A DNA stretch of 64,000 nt from Pedobacter soli. Its GTDB lineage: Bacteria > Bacteroidota > Bacteroidia > Sphingobacteriales > Sphingobacteriaceae. A program made the position numbers and the translations under genes. The notes beneath the pieces are model-generated. The model had not been told where the DNA came from, made no database searches, and saw nothing but the letters and a program-made list of their open reading frames with translations. Positions 34,896-43,767 of this stretch are shown here, one piece after another. Numbering within the stretch: the first letter of the stretch is position 1; each line of letters opens with the position of its first letter. Location: the NCBI RefSeq assembly GCF_900101435.1, contig NZ_FMZH01000001.1, forward strand, positions 62,001 to 126,000, in the 5' to 3' direction.

Positions 34896-37409
34896 ATGAG
34901 AACCTACCTAACCATTTTGCTGATTTTAAATTTAATGTGCGCGCAATTATTCGCGGCGGATATTTACGTCTCCAAATTGGGCTCCGATCGCAATACCGGC
35001 ACAAAGAAAAAACCATTGGCCTCGTTGCATTTTGCCATCAGGAAGGCAAGGGAGTTACGCAGGTTAAACGATAGTTCAATTAAAGGTGGGATTTATATCA
35101 TTGTAGAAAATGGTTATTACGCTCTAGATGAAGCTATTGTGCTCCGTCCTGAAGATTCTGGCACCAAAGAAAGTCCAACACAAATTGTGGCGGCTCCAGG
35201 TGCTAAAGTTATTTTTAGTGGCGGCGTAAAAATTAAAGGCTGGAAAAAATTAACTAGCCCGGTTGCAGGCTTACCTAAAAATGCCGTAGGTAAAGTTTGG
35301 GTTGCCGATGCACCCATGTTTGCTGATAATACTTTATTGTTCAGACAGCTTTGGGTGAATGGTATTAAGGCCATTAGGGCAAAAGATGCAAATGGAGATG
35401 CCATGAACCGCATTTTATCCTGGGATGCGAAATCGCAAACCTGCAAAATCCCTTTAAACAAAAATATCAACCTCAATGGGGCTAAAGGTATCGAAATGGT
35501 AATCCACCAGTGGTGGGCCATTGCCAATTTGCGGGTAAAGTCAGTAAAAACCCAGCACAATACTGCCGAACTTTCCTTTTTACAGCCAGAAAGCCGCATA
35601 CAATCAGAACACCCATGGCCAGCGCCGTGGATTTCGGATAAAACCGGAAATTCTGCCTATTATTTAACCAATGCCATTCAGTTCTTAGATGAACCGGGCG
35701 AGTGGTTCGAGGATTTACAGCAGCATAAAGTGTATTACTGGCCTAAAGCCAAGCAGAATATGCTTCAGGCAGATGTGGTTGCACCTGCTTTAGAAACCTT
35801 AGTTAAAATTGAAGGAACCATTGATCATCCGATAGCTTATATTTCTTTCCAGGGAATATCTTTTCAGCATGCATCGTGGTTATTTCCTTCCAAACAGGGC
35901 CATGTACCGCACCAGGCGGGCATGTATATGCTCGATGCCTATAAGTTAGACAAACCAGGCACTAACGATAAACCCACACTAGAAAACCAGGCCTGGGTGG
36001 GGCGTCCGGCTTCAGCCATCCAGATCAATTATGCCAATCATATCGATTTTGAGGCATGCACGTTCGAACACCACGCTTCAACCGGACTTGATTACCAAAA
36101 AGGAACGACCAACAATCTGATTAGAGGCAATTTGTTTAAAGATATTGGCGGATCAGGCATACTAATGGGCACTTTTTCTGACGAAGCTACCGAGGTACAT
36201 CTACCTTACCAGCCATCAGATGAACGTGAGATTTCTTCGGATAACCGGATTGAAAATAATCTGATTACCGATGTAACCAACGAAGACTGGGGCGCTGTAG
36301 GCATTGGAGCAGGTTACGTACGTGGATTGAAAATCCTGCATAATGAAATCAGTGATGTTTCCTATTCGGGGATTAGTATGGGCTGGGGCTGGACAAAAAC
36401 GAAAAATGCGATGAAAGACAATACCATCAGCGCGAACAAAATCCATCATTATGGCAAGCACATGTACGATGTGGCCGGCATTTATACCTTATCTGCTCAA
36501 CCAGGCTCATTCATTACCGAAAATGTAGTAGATAGTATTTACACGGCCAAATATGCGCACTTACCTGATCATTGGTTTTACCTCTACACCGACGAAGGAT
36601 CTTCGTATTTCACCATCAAAGATAACTGGACGCCTAGTGAAAAATACCTGCAAAATGCCAATGGTCCAGATAATGTATGGGAAAATAACGGACCTGGGGT
36701 TGCCGAAAAAATCAAAGAAAACGCTGGTCTGGAAGCGCAATATCAATATCTGCTAAAGGATAAATCATCGATTTCTGGCACCAGGCAGATTAATAAGGCG
36801 ATAGATAAACCGGTGGTTTTTGAGCTCATTTTTAAAAAGAATGAAGTACCTGGCGAAAAAGCATTAACTGCATTTGCCCGCGAAAACAACCTGCTGCGTT
36901 CATCCATTTACCATTGGGAAAACCGCCTGGCCATTTACACATCTACCTTAAAAACAGAGAGCTTGCAGCAAACCCTAAAAAGGCTCAATGCCAGCGAGAT
37001 TAAGCTGTACGATGATATGTTTTACGATTTCGACAGGAAAAAACAGTGCGGAACCGAACCAGTAAAAGAATGGGACAACATTATACTGTCCGCCAACCTG
37101 GTGAAAGATGAAAAACTGCAAAAAGAATACCTCGCATACCACAAAACACAGTTTGAGCAATGGCCCGAAATATCAAAAGGCTTTTGCAATGCGGATTTTC
37201 AACGGCTGGTTATTTTTAAAAAAGGCCGTCAGCTCATGTTGATTATCAGCATACCCAAAGGCGAAAATTTAGATAAACTGAACCCGAAAACAACGGAAAA
37301 TAACCCCAGGGTAGATGAATGGAATGCATTAATGAAAAAATATCAGGAAGGAATTGAAGGCACAAAACCCGGCGAAGTTTGGGTTTTCTTTAAACCGATA
37401 AACGAATAA
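34896..37409 (+). CDS. GH141-like right-handed beta-helix glycosidase fused to a C-terminal L-rhamnose-mutarotase (RhaM)-type domain
   Basis: From the ATG at 34896 the protein has 837 residues and a clean signal peptide ending LFA. A TTG at 34890 adds only two residues. The first ~600 residues form a beta-helix with the GH141 opening DIYVSKLGSDRNTGTKKKPL and coils such as DEAIVLRPEDSGT, NNLIRGNLFKDIGGSGI and GLKILHNEISDVSYSGISMG. GH141 includes the alpha-L-fucosidase of the RG-II locus. Residues ~729-832 match RhaM (DUF718): ILSANLVKDEKLQKEY, YHKTQFEQWPEI, ENNPRVDEWNALM, KPGEVWVFF. Residues ~640-728 may be a degenerate first copy. This fusion could couple fucose or rhamnose release to anomer conversion. 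Confidence 0.75.
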   Translation: MRTYLTILLILNLMCAQLFAADIYVSKLGSDRNTGTKKKPLASLHFAIRKARELRRLNDSSIKGGIYIIVENGYYALDEAIVLRPEDSGTKESPTQIVAAPGAKVIFSGGVKIKGWKKLTSPVAGLPKNAVGKVWVADAPMFADNTLLFRQLWVNGIKAIRAKDANGDAMNRILSWDAKSQTCKIPLNKNINLNGAKGIEMVIHQWWAIANLRVKSVKTQHNTAELSFLQPESRIQSEHPWPAPWISDKTGNSAYYLTNAIQFLDEPGEWFEDLQQHKVYYWPKAKQNMLQADVVAPALETLVKIEGTIDHPIAYISFQGISFQHASWLFPSKQGHVPHQAGMYMLDAYKLDKPGTNDKPTLENQAWVGRPASAIQINYANHIDFEACTFEHHASTGLDYQKGTTNNLIRGNLFKDIGGSGILMGTFSDEATEVHLPYQPSDEREISSDNRIENNLITDVTNEDWGAVGIGAGYVRGLKILHNEISDVSYSGISMGWGWTKTKNAMKDNTISANKIHHYGKHMYDVAGIYTLSAQPGSFITENVVDSIYTAKYAHLPDHWFYLYTDEGSSYFTIKDNWTPSEKYLQNANGPDNVWENNGPGVAEKIKENAGLEAQYQYLLKDKSSISGTRQINKAIDKPVVFELIFKKNEVPGEKALTAFARENNLLRSSIYHWENRLAIYTSTLKTESLQQTLKRLNASEIKLYDDMFYDFDRKKQCGTEPVKEWDNIILSANLVKDEKLQKEYLAYHKTQFEQWPEISKGFCNADFQRLVIFKKGRQLMLIISIPKGENLDKLNPKTTENNPRVDEWNALMKKYQEGIEGTKPGEVWVFFKPINE

Positions 37410-37415
37410 AAGATT

Positions 37416-37532
37416 GTCACGTTGAGCCTGTCGAAACGCTTTAAAAACCCTTCGACAAGCTCAGGATGACAACGAAGGCTGGCAATCTTACAAGCAAAAA
37501 AGATCGCTTCGTATAGCCTCGCAATGACGAAA
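37416..37532. repeat. Palindromic repeats (family C and a half family A)
   Basis: A family C hairpin, GTCACGTTGAGCCTGTCGAA with arm TTCGACAAGCTCAGGATGAC, at 37416-37470, then a partial family A element to 37530 ending CTCGCAATGACGA. The gap separates the GH141-like gene from the oxidoreductase. Confidence 0.7.
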
Positions 37533-37564
37533 CTTAAAATTATAACGCTTACAAAAAATAAAAT

Positions 37565-38650
37565 ATGTTAAGATTAGGAATACTAGGATTAGGCGAGGGC
37601 AGAAGCACCATATCTGCTTCCTTGGCAAGCAAAAAGTTCAAATTAATTCAAATTTGCGATGCCAATAAAAAACTCTGCGAAGAACGCGCTTTGGAGTTCG
37701 ATTTCCAGAACTGGACTACCGATTACAACGATATGCTCAAGAGCGATAAAATTGATATGATTGCGATTTATACACCTGATCATTTGCATTTTGAGCACAT
37801 TAAACTGGCTTTGGAGCATGATAAGCACGTGGTTTGTACCAAACCCTTCATTGATGATCTCTCGCAGGCAAACGAACTTTTGGCCCTGAGCAAAAAAACC
37901 AAAAAGAAAATTTTTGTAGGTCAGAGTTCCCGTTTCTTCGAACCGGCCATGCGCCAGAAAAAAGATTTCGATAAAGGTTTAATCGGTGAGTTGATTACCA
38001 TCGAAAGCCACTATCATGCCGATCATCGCTGGTTTTTGGAAAAAGGCTGGTCGCTAAAACAATCTTTCAAATGGCTATATGGCGGTTTAAGTCACCCGGT
38101 CGATTTTATCCGCTGGTACATGCCCGATATTGAAGAAGTTATGGGCTATGGTATGCTCAGCAGCAATGGACAGCAAGCAGGCTTAAAAAACCAGGATACC
38201 ATGCACTTTATCTTCAAGGCCAAAGATGGCAGAATTGCCAGGGTAAGTGGTGCTTACACCGGACCAACCCAACCCGCAAGTCGCGATAGTGGAATGAGCT
38301 GTATTTTGCGCGGAACTGAAGGGGCTAGCCAGGCCGATTACCATGAATTGCGTTATGCAGTAACCACCAAAACGGGCGAAGAAAAAATCATTACCTGGGG
38401 CGATGCCACTTTGAAGCATTATTTCCGCTTCGAAGGCCAGAGCCACCATGCCGGCGAATATCAAAATTACCTGGAGTATTTTGCCGACAGCATTAACAAC
38501 AAGTTTACGGCTTACCCTGATTTAAAAGAAGGCATTGGAACCATTGCCCTTTTGCAGGCCATGGATAAATCGCTCGAAACAGGCTTGCCGGTAAAGGTAG
38601 ATGAAATATTAAGCAGTTATAACATTAGCAGGGAATCGATAGGATTATAA
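37565..38650 (+). CDS. Gfo/Idh/MocA-family NAD(P)-dependent sugar oxidoreductase
   Basis: A 361-residue soluble protein without a signal peptide. N-terminal Rossmann motif GILGLGEGRST, family lysine in CTKPF (the EKP position), and the central strand TIESHYHADHRWF. It would oxidise or epimerise a sugar or sugar acid in the cytoplasm, probably one released by the adjacent enzymes. The SSS symporter downstream suggests that the substrate or its relative is imported by it. Confidence 0.8.
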   Translation: MLRLGILGLGEGRSTISASLASKKFKLIQICDANKKLCEERALEFDFQNWTTDYNDMLKSDKIDMIAIYTPDHLHFEHIKLALEHDKHVVCTKPFIDDLSQANELLALSKKTKKKIFVGQSSRFFEPAMRQKKDFDKGLIGELITIESHYHADHRWFLEKGWSLKQSFKWLYGGLSHPVDFIRWYMPDIEEVMGYGMLSSNGQQAGLKNQDTMHFIFKAKDGRIARVSGAYTGPTQPASRDSGMSCILRGTEGASQADYHELRYAVTTKTGEEKIITWGDATLKHYFRFEGQSHHAGEYQNYLEYFADSINNKFTAYPDLKEGIGTIALLQAMDKSLETGLPVKVDEILSSYNISRESIGL

Positions 38651-38656
38651 AATACT

Positions 38657-38853
38657 AAACCACAGATGAAAAGGATGGACACAGATAGTTGAGAAGCAAT
38701 AGTTCGTATCACATTGAAAGTTAAAAAATGTGTGTTATAAAAATCGGCCACGGAGACAAAAAACTCACGGAATTCAAATTCGTTAGCTGCCTAAATATCG
38801 GGAAAGTATTAAACCAAAATAAAAGTTTCCGTGTTAATCCGTGTTTCCGTGGC
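38657..38853. repeat. Family D palindromic repeats (CCACAGAT and CCACGGAG variants)
   Basis: A half-copy, CCACAGATGAAAAGGATGGA, at 38657-38687, and a full variant from CCACGGAGAC at 38748 to TTTCCGTGGC at 38853. The frame upstream of the symporter ATG is translated partly from this repeat, which argues that the start is further downstream. Confidence 0.65.
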
Positions 38854-38880
38854 AAACAAGTAAAAAACCAAACTAACCAA

Positions 38881-40470
38881 ATGCACAACATTGTAGAACG
38901 TTTAACCAGTTTAGATTACATCATCGTAATCGCCTACCTCATCATCCTGATGGTGATCGGGTACCGCGCCAGTTTTCCGAAGAAGAAAAACAGCGATGAA
39001 ACCTTATTTTTAGCCAATAAATCTTTAGGCTGGGCCAGTATTGGCTTCAACATGTGGGGTACTAATGTAGGTCCATCCATGCTACTTGCTTTTGCCAGTA
39101 TCGGCTATACCACCGGTATTGTAGCCGTAAACTTCGATTGGTATGCCTTTATTTTCCTTTTCCTGTTAGCCATTGTTTTCGCGCCCAAATATCTGGCCGC
39201 AAAAGTGAGCACCATGCCCGAATTTATGGGAAACCGTTACGGCGATTCTACCCAGAATATTTTAGCCTGGTATGCATTGGTGAAGATTTTAATCTCCTGG
39301 CTATCCTTAGGTTTATTTGCCGGTGGTTTTTTAGTTCGCCAGATTTTAGGTATTCCGATGTGGCAATCGGTAACCGTTTTGGTTGCTTTTGCCGGCTTAT
39401 TCACCTTTTTTGGTGGTTTAAAGGCTATTGCCAAAGTCAACATTTTCCAGATGATCTTACTGATTGCTGTTTCGCTTTCGCTTACTTTATTGGGCCTGCA
39501 TAAGGTTGGCGGTATTTCAGCACTGTACAGCAAAACACCCGGACATTTCTGGAACCTCATACAACCTGCCAGCGATCCCAAATATCCCTGGTATGCCATA
39601 CTTTTAGGATATCCTGTGGCAGCTGTAGCCTTTTTCTGTACCGATCAGTCGATGGTTCAGTCGGTTTTGGGCGCTAAAAACCTGAAACAAGGCCAATTGG
39701 GCGTGAGCTTTATTGGCTGGCTAAAAATCCTTTCACTGCCACTCTTTATCGTAACCGGAATATTGTGTTATATCCTCTTTCCGAACCTGAAAGATCCAAA
39801 TGAAGCATATATGACCATGGTAACCAATCTTTTCCCTCCGGGTATGAATGGTTTGGTAATCGTAGTGCTCATTGCGGTTCTGGTGGGCACCATAGGTTCA
39901 TCGCTGAATTCGTTAAGCACCGTGTTTACCATGGATGTGTACGTCAAGAAAATCAATCCACAGGCCAGCAATAAGCAGATTATCAATGTTGGCCGTTTAA
40001 CGGTTATAGCCGGTTGTATTTTTGCGGTAATTGTAGTGTTGGCTATCGATAACATCAAAGGCCTAAACCTCTTTGATGTATTCCAATCGGTACTGGGTTT
40101 TATTGCGCCGCCACTTTCAGTGGTTTTTCTGTTAACCGTGTTCTGGAAACGAACTACCCGAAAAGCCGTAAATTTTACGCTATCCATTGGTTCTATCCTA
40201 AGTTTAAGCACCGGGATTGTTTATTTATGGGTTTTGCCACCTAGCGAATATACTTTTTGGCCGCACTACCTCATGCTATCCTTCCTGATTTTTGTGGGTT
40301 TACTGCTTATCGCCATTTTGATTTCGCTTTTAGACAGAACACCAAGTATTTACACCATCAACGAAGAACATGAAGCCAATATTGAAAAACCAGATAAGAC
40401 TGTTTGGATTTCGTGGGCTGCACTGGCTATTGTAATGGTTGCACTTTATATTTTCTTTAACGGACATTAA
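38881..40470 (+). CDS. Sodium:solute symporter (SSS family)
   Basis: A 529-residue multi-spanning inner-membrane symporter. The ATG at 38881 gives a standard SSS start (MHNIVERLTSLDYIIVIAYLIILMVIGY). An upstream in-frame ATG at 38728 would add 51 residues translated from a repeat and is rejected. SSS features include about 13 hydrophobic segments, GWASIGFNMWGTNVGPSMLL, and the region SSLNSLSTVFTMDVYVK. It probably imports a sugar or uronate with sodium for the oxidoreductase upstream. Confidence 0.85.
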   Translation: MHNIVERLTSLDYIIVIAYLIILMVIGYRASFPKKKNSDETLFLANKSLGWASIGFNMWGTNVGPSMLLAFASIGYTTGIVAVNFDWYAFIFLFLLAIVFAPKYLAAKVSTMPEFMGNRYGDSTQNILAWYALVKILISWLSLGLFAGGFLVRQILGIPMWQSVTVLVAFAGLFTFFGGLKAIAKVNIFQMILLIAVSLSLTLLGLHKVGGISALYSKTPGHFWNLIQPASDPKYPWYAILLGYPVAAVAFFCTDQSMVQSVLGAKNLKQGQLGVSFIGWLKILSLPLFIVTGILCYILFPNLKDPNEAYMTMVTNLFPPGMNGLVIVVLIAVLVGTIGSSLNSLSTVFTMDVYVKKINPQASNKQIINVGRLTVIAGCIFAVIVVLAIDNIKGLNLFDVFQSVLGFIAPPLSVVFLLTVFWKRTTRKAVNFTLSIGSILSLSTGIVYLWVLPPSEYTFWPHYLMLSFLIFVGLLLIAILISLLDRTPSIYTINEEHEANIEKPDKTVWISWAALAIVMVALYIFFNGH

Positions 40471-40476
40471 CATCAA

Positions 40477-40538
40477 CCACAGATAAAAAGGATACACACA
40501 GATACTAAATCCGTGTTCATCCGTGTCCATCTGTGGCT
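40477..40538. repeat. Family D palindromic repeat (CCACAGAT type)
   Basis: Begins CCACAGATAAAAAGGATACA and ends CCATCTGTGGC, with inner CCGTGTTCATCCGTG. It sits just after the symporter stop codon. The next gene's apparent GTG (40569) lies in a trailing repeat fragment. Confidence 0.7.
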
Positions 40539-40586
40539 AAATAAAAACTTGATAAACCTGAATTATCCGTGGCTAAAAAAAGTAAC

Positions 40587-42749
40587 ATGAAAAACCTAAA
40601 AAAAATACTCCTGATTACCCTGCTGCAAGCCCTCGTAATCCCCGCATTTGCACAAAAAGCATCCTGGATCTGGTATCCCGGCGATTTTGATATTTACATG
40701 AGTAATGTGATGCAGAATCGCAGAACAGAACGTGGTTCATTTTTTCCTGTATTCTGGAAAATGGATAGCCATTATGTACTGGTCGATTTCCATAAAGAGT
40801 TTACCCTTAGTGAACCAGAAGAAGTTAAGCTCTTTGTAGAGGGCACTTACAATGTTAAAATTGACGGTCAGGCTCTAACCGGCTTTCCGAAATCCATTCA
40901 GATCCCGGCCGGAAAGCATAAACTAAGCCTGAAAGTGTATAGCCAGGCTACAGTGCCAGCCATTTTTGTACAGGGTAAAACAGTTGTATCTGATGAAAGC
41001 TGGTTAACCACTTTTGAGGATAAAGAATGGATTGATGCCAGTGGCAAAACCTCCGATAAATCGGGAACAACCTTTGTTTCGGCTGGCTCCTGGGGATTAA
41101 CCGATCCTTACAGCCTGCCTTCAGCGTTTAAATTACCAGTTGTGAAGCATACGGCCGTTAAAACAGAAAAAGCAGGCACAGGTTATGTAGCCGATTTTGG
41201 TAAAGAAACCTTCGGTTTTATTAAAGTACATGGCTTAAAAGGCAAAGGCAAATTGAGTTTGTATTATGGCGAATCGAAAGAAGAAGCTTTATCAACAGAT
41301 AAATGCGAAACACTGGATCATCTGGAGATTGATCTTACCAAAAAAACAGACTCGGTAATGCCGCTTTCCAAAGCTTTCCGCTATGTTAACTTTCAGCCCG
41401 AAAATGGTGTTTCTGCAGATTCTATATCAATGCTTTACGAATATGCCCCGGTTACCGAGCATGGAAGTTTTAAATCATCAGATGCAGAGCTGAACAAGAT
41501 TTATGATGTGGCCAAATACACTTTTCACCTCAATACGCGTGAGTTTTTTATCGACGGCATAAAACGCGACAGATGGGTGTGGAGTGGTGATGCCTACCAA
41601 AGTTACCTCATGAATTATTATTCGTTTTTTGATGCGGCAACCGTAAAAAGAACATTGCTGGCCCAGCGGGGCAAAGATCCGGTTACAGCACACATCAATA
41701 CCATTATGGATTATTCTTTCTATTGGTTTTTGGGCATTTACGATTATTACAAATTTACCGGCGACAAAAAATTTGTGCAAGATATTTATCCCCGCATGCA
41801 ATCGCTTATGACTTATATTGATGGCCGAAAAAACAAAAACGGTTTGCTGGAATGGATGCCTGGCGACTGGATTTTTATAGATTGGGCCGATAAACTGAGT
41901 AAAGATGGGGAAGTGAGCTTTGAACAATTGTTATATGCCCGTAGCTTAGAAACCATGGCTTTATGTGCCAAACTGGCCAACGATAGCGAAAATGCCGCTA
42001 AATACGAGGAGCAGGCTAAAACATTGAAAGCCAAAATATTCGATATTTACTGGAATCAAAGCAAACATGCCTTGGTGCACAGCAGGGTAGCGGGTAAGCC
42101 CACAGAAAACGTAACCCGTTATGCCAATATGTTTGGGATTTTCTTCGATTATTTTACACCCGAACAGAAACTGGCTGTAAAAGAACATGTGCTGCTTAAC
42201 GACAGCATCAACAAAATTACTACACCTTACATGCGCTTTTATGAGCTGGAAGCACTTTGCGCCATGGGTGAGCAAAGCTATGTATTAAAGGAGATGAAAA
42301 ACTATTGGGGAGGCATGCTCAAGCTGGGCGCTACTTCTTTTTGGGAGGAATATAATCCCGATAAAAAAGGTACCGAACACCTGGCCATGTACGGCCGGCC
42401 ATTTGGAAAAAGCCTTTGCCATGCATGGGGAGCCAGCCCGATTTATCTGCTCGGCAAATATTACCTCGGGGTAAGTCCCGATTCGCCGGGTTACGAAACC
42501 TATACCATTGAGCCCAATTTAGGCGGTTTAGCCTGGATGGAAGGTAAAGTACCCACCGCCAACGGCGATATTTCGATTTACATGAATAAAAAGGAAATCA
42601 AGATCACTTCGGCTGTAGGAACCGGAAAATTAAGGATTAAAAGTAAATCTAAGCCTGTAGCAAAAGCTGCTGAAATTAAAGCTGTAGGAAATGGTTTGTA
42701 TGAAATTACCGTCGAAAAGGGTAAAGATTACACGGTAAGCTACAATTAA
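40587..42749 (+). CDS. GH78-type alpha-L-rhamnosidase (second of three)
   Basis: Secreted; 720 residues from the ATG at 40587, with signal peptide MKNLKKILLITLLQ...AFAQ. A GTG at 40569 falls in repeat-derived DNA and is rejected. Domains: N-terminal sandwich (VDFHKEFTL, VEGTYNVKIDG), a second sandwich (FVSAGSWGLTDPY, ADFGKETFGFIKV), then the six-hairpin barrel. The catalytic segment reads DGIKRDRWVWSGD, so Asp replaces the usual acid Glu at the ER position; a second catalytic Glu lies in TSFWEEYNPDKKG. It probably acts on a different rhamnoside from the other two GH78s. A terminator follows. Confidence 0.82.
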   Translation: MKNLKKILLITLLQALVIPAFAQKASWIWYPGDFDIYMSNVMQNRRTERGSFFPVFWKMDSHYVLVDFHKEFTLSEPEEVKLFVEGTYNVKIDGQALTGFPKSIQIPAGKHKLSLKVYSQATVPAIFVQGKTVVSDESWLTTFEDKEWIDASGKTSDKSGTTFVSAGSWGLTDPYSLPSAFKLPVVKHTAVKTEKAGTGYVADFGKETFGFIKVHGLKGKGKLSLYYGESKEEALSTDKCETLDHLEIDLTKKTDSVMPLSKAFRYVNFQPENGVSADSISMLYEYAPVTEHGSFKSSDAELNKIYDVAKYTFHLNTREFFIDGIKRDRWVWSGDAYQSYLMNYYSFFDAATVKRTLLAQRGKDPVTAHINTIMDYSFYWFLGIYDYYKFTGDKKFVQDIYPRMQSLMTYIDGRKNKNGLLEWMPGDWIFIDWADKLSKDGEVSFEQLLYARSLETMALCAKLANDSENAAKYEEQAKTLKAKIFDIYWNQSKHALVHSRVAGKPTENVTRYANMFGIFFDYFTPEQKLAVKEHVLLNDSINKITTPYMRFYELEALCAMGEQSYVLKEMKNYWGGMLKLGATSFWEEYNPDKKGTEHLAMYGRPFGKSLCHAWGASPIYLLGKYYLGVSPDSPGYETYTIEPNLGGLAWMEGKVPTANGDISIYMNKKEIKITSAVGTGKLRIKSKSKPVAKAAEIKAVGNGLYEITVEKGKDYTVSYN

Positions 42750-42760
42750 CAGGAATTTAT

Positions 42761-42794
42761 AACCGGGAAAATCAGATAATTGGTTTTCCCGGTT
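42761..42794. terminator. Bidirectional terminator between the GH78 and GntR genes
   Basis: Perfect 11-bp inverted repeat AACCGGGAAAA / TTTTCCCGGTT with a 12-base loop, between convergent genes. The A/T runs at both ends suit termination in both directions. Confidence 0.8.
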
Positions 42795-42804
42795 TCCTAT
42801 TCAA

Positions 42805-43536
42805 TTAGGTATCGCGACGGCTCTCTACCGTGTACACAAAACTATCGGCATGGTAATAACCTAAATTGTACTCAATTGGCCGCTCCGCCTGATCAAAAAC
42901 ATAACGTTTTCTAAAAAGCAGCGGACTTCCCACTTCAACATCCAGTTTCGAAGCCATAAATTTATCGGCCGCCTTCGCACTTATTTCTTCTTTCGATAGA
43001 TTCGCAATGATCGAATGGTCTTTCTCCAAGATTTCGTATAAAGGGCGTTTAAAGTCTTCATCACCGGTAAGGCCAATCCTGGGGTGAAAATAGGAGATGA
43101 AATAAACGAATGGGCCTTCTTCTTTCCCTCTTAAACGCTCCAGTTTTAAAACCTTTTTATCGGTACCAATGTCAAAGAAATGCGCCAGTTTCTCATCAGC
43201 ATACACCCAGCTAATGTGAAGCTCGAAATTTTTAATCGGAATGCCCCTGGCTTGCATTTCTTGCGAAAAACTTAGCCAGTTGCTGGCTTTCGAACTCACA
43301 GAAACTTCGGCCACTTTAGTCCCAATACCTTTTTTACGAATCAGCAAGCCCTCATATACCAGTTTATTCAGTGCCTGGCGCAACGTTGTTCTCGATATAG
43401 CCAGTTGTTTAGCCATATCAACCTCGTTAGGCAAAAATTTAGTGGCATATTCAGGATCTTTAATCAGGTTCCGCAATAATTCTTCTGCCTGAATGTGCAA
43501 TGGCACAGGACTTTTATGGTCGATTGAAAATTTCAT
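42805..43536 (-). CDS. GntR-family (HutC/UTRA) transcriptional regulator
   Basis: A 243-residue regulator. Residues ~10-75 form a GntR winged helix (HIQAEELLRNLIKD, ISRTTLRQALNKLVYEGLLIRKKGIGT), and residues ~95-235 a UTRA effector domain (LERLRGKEEGPFVYFISYFHPRIGL, FRKRYVFDQAERPIEYNLGYYHADSF). It is divergent from the phosphomannose-isomerase fusion. A perfect 6-bp inverted repeat lies upstream of its own promoter, and a related element lies in the downstream gene's promoter, suggesting that it controls this module. The ligand is probably a sugar phosphate of the pathway. Confidence 0.88.
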   Translation of the reverse strand: MKFSIDHKSPVPLHIQAEELLRNLIKDPEYATKFLPNEVDMAKQLAISRTTLRQALNKLVYEGLLIRKKGIGTKVAEVSVSSKASNWLSFSQEMQARGIPIKNFELHISWVYADEKLAHFFDIGTDKKVLKLERLRGKEEGPFVYFISYFHPRIGLTGDEDFKRPLYEILEKDHSIIANLSKEEISAKAADKFMASKLDVEVGSPLLFRKRYVFDQAERPIEYNLGYYHADSFVYTVESRRDT

Positions 43537-43588
43537 TTTATTTAGACTACAGCGCTTTAAGCAAACAAACTTTCCTCATGCAGCCTCA

Positions 43589-43640
43589 CAAAGATAAAGA
43601 AAGCATATACAAACAACAATACTATGTATGTATCCATACA
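43589..43640 (-). promoter_or_regulatory. Candidate GntR promoter and operator
   Basis: Minus-strand -7 box TATCTTTG (complement at 43589-43596) with TTG-like -33 (complement CAAT at 43617-43620) 20 bp away. Immediately upstream is a perfect 6-bp inverted repeat, TGTATG-TATC-CATACA, at 43625-43640. Consistent with autoregulation by GntR. Confidence 0.45.
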
Positions 43641-43716
43641 GCCTGCCAAGGCAAATTTGGTAATCAAACAGCTATAATCCGATCCAGTTAAAAGAATTTC
43701 AGTAAAATATTAGGAT

Positions 43717-43741
43717 ATATGTACATACATATATACATTTG
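43717..43741 (+). promoter_or_regulatory. Candidate GntR operator overlapping the -7 box of the isomerase promoter
   Basis: ATATGTACATACATATATAC runs into TACATTTG (43734-43741), a good match to TAnnTTTG. That places transcription start about 20 bp before the ATG at 43768. The 23-bp segment at 43718-43740 recurs with two mismatches at 50958-50980 in the promoter of the minus-strand glycosidase. Confidence 0.5.
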
Positions 43742-43767
43742 TTGTTTAATATAATATTTACCCATTT

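Noticed and set aside
38728..38880. In-frame ATG 51 codons upstream of the SSS symporter
   Set aside because: The extra peptide is translated from a CCACGGAG-type repeat and has no transporter character; the ATG at 38881 starts a normal first helix.
40569..40586. GTG start for the second GH78
   Set aside because: It lies in a repeat tail (CCGTGGCTA) and adds residues before a clean signal peptide starting at the ATG 40587.
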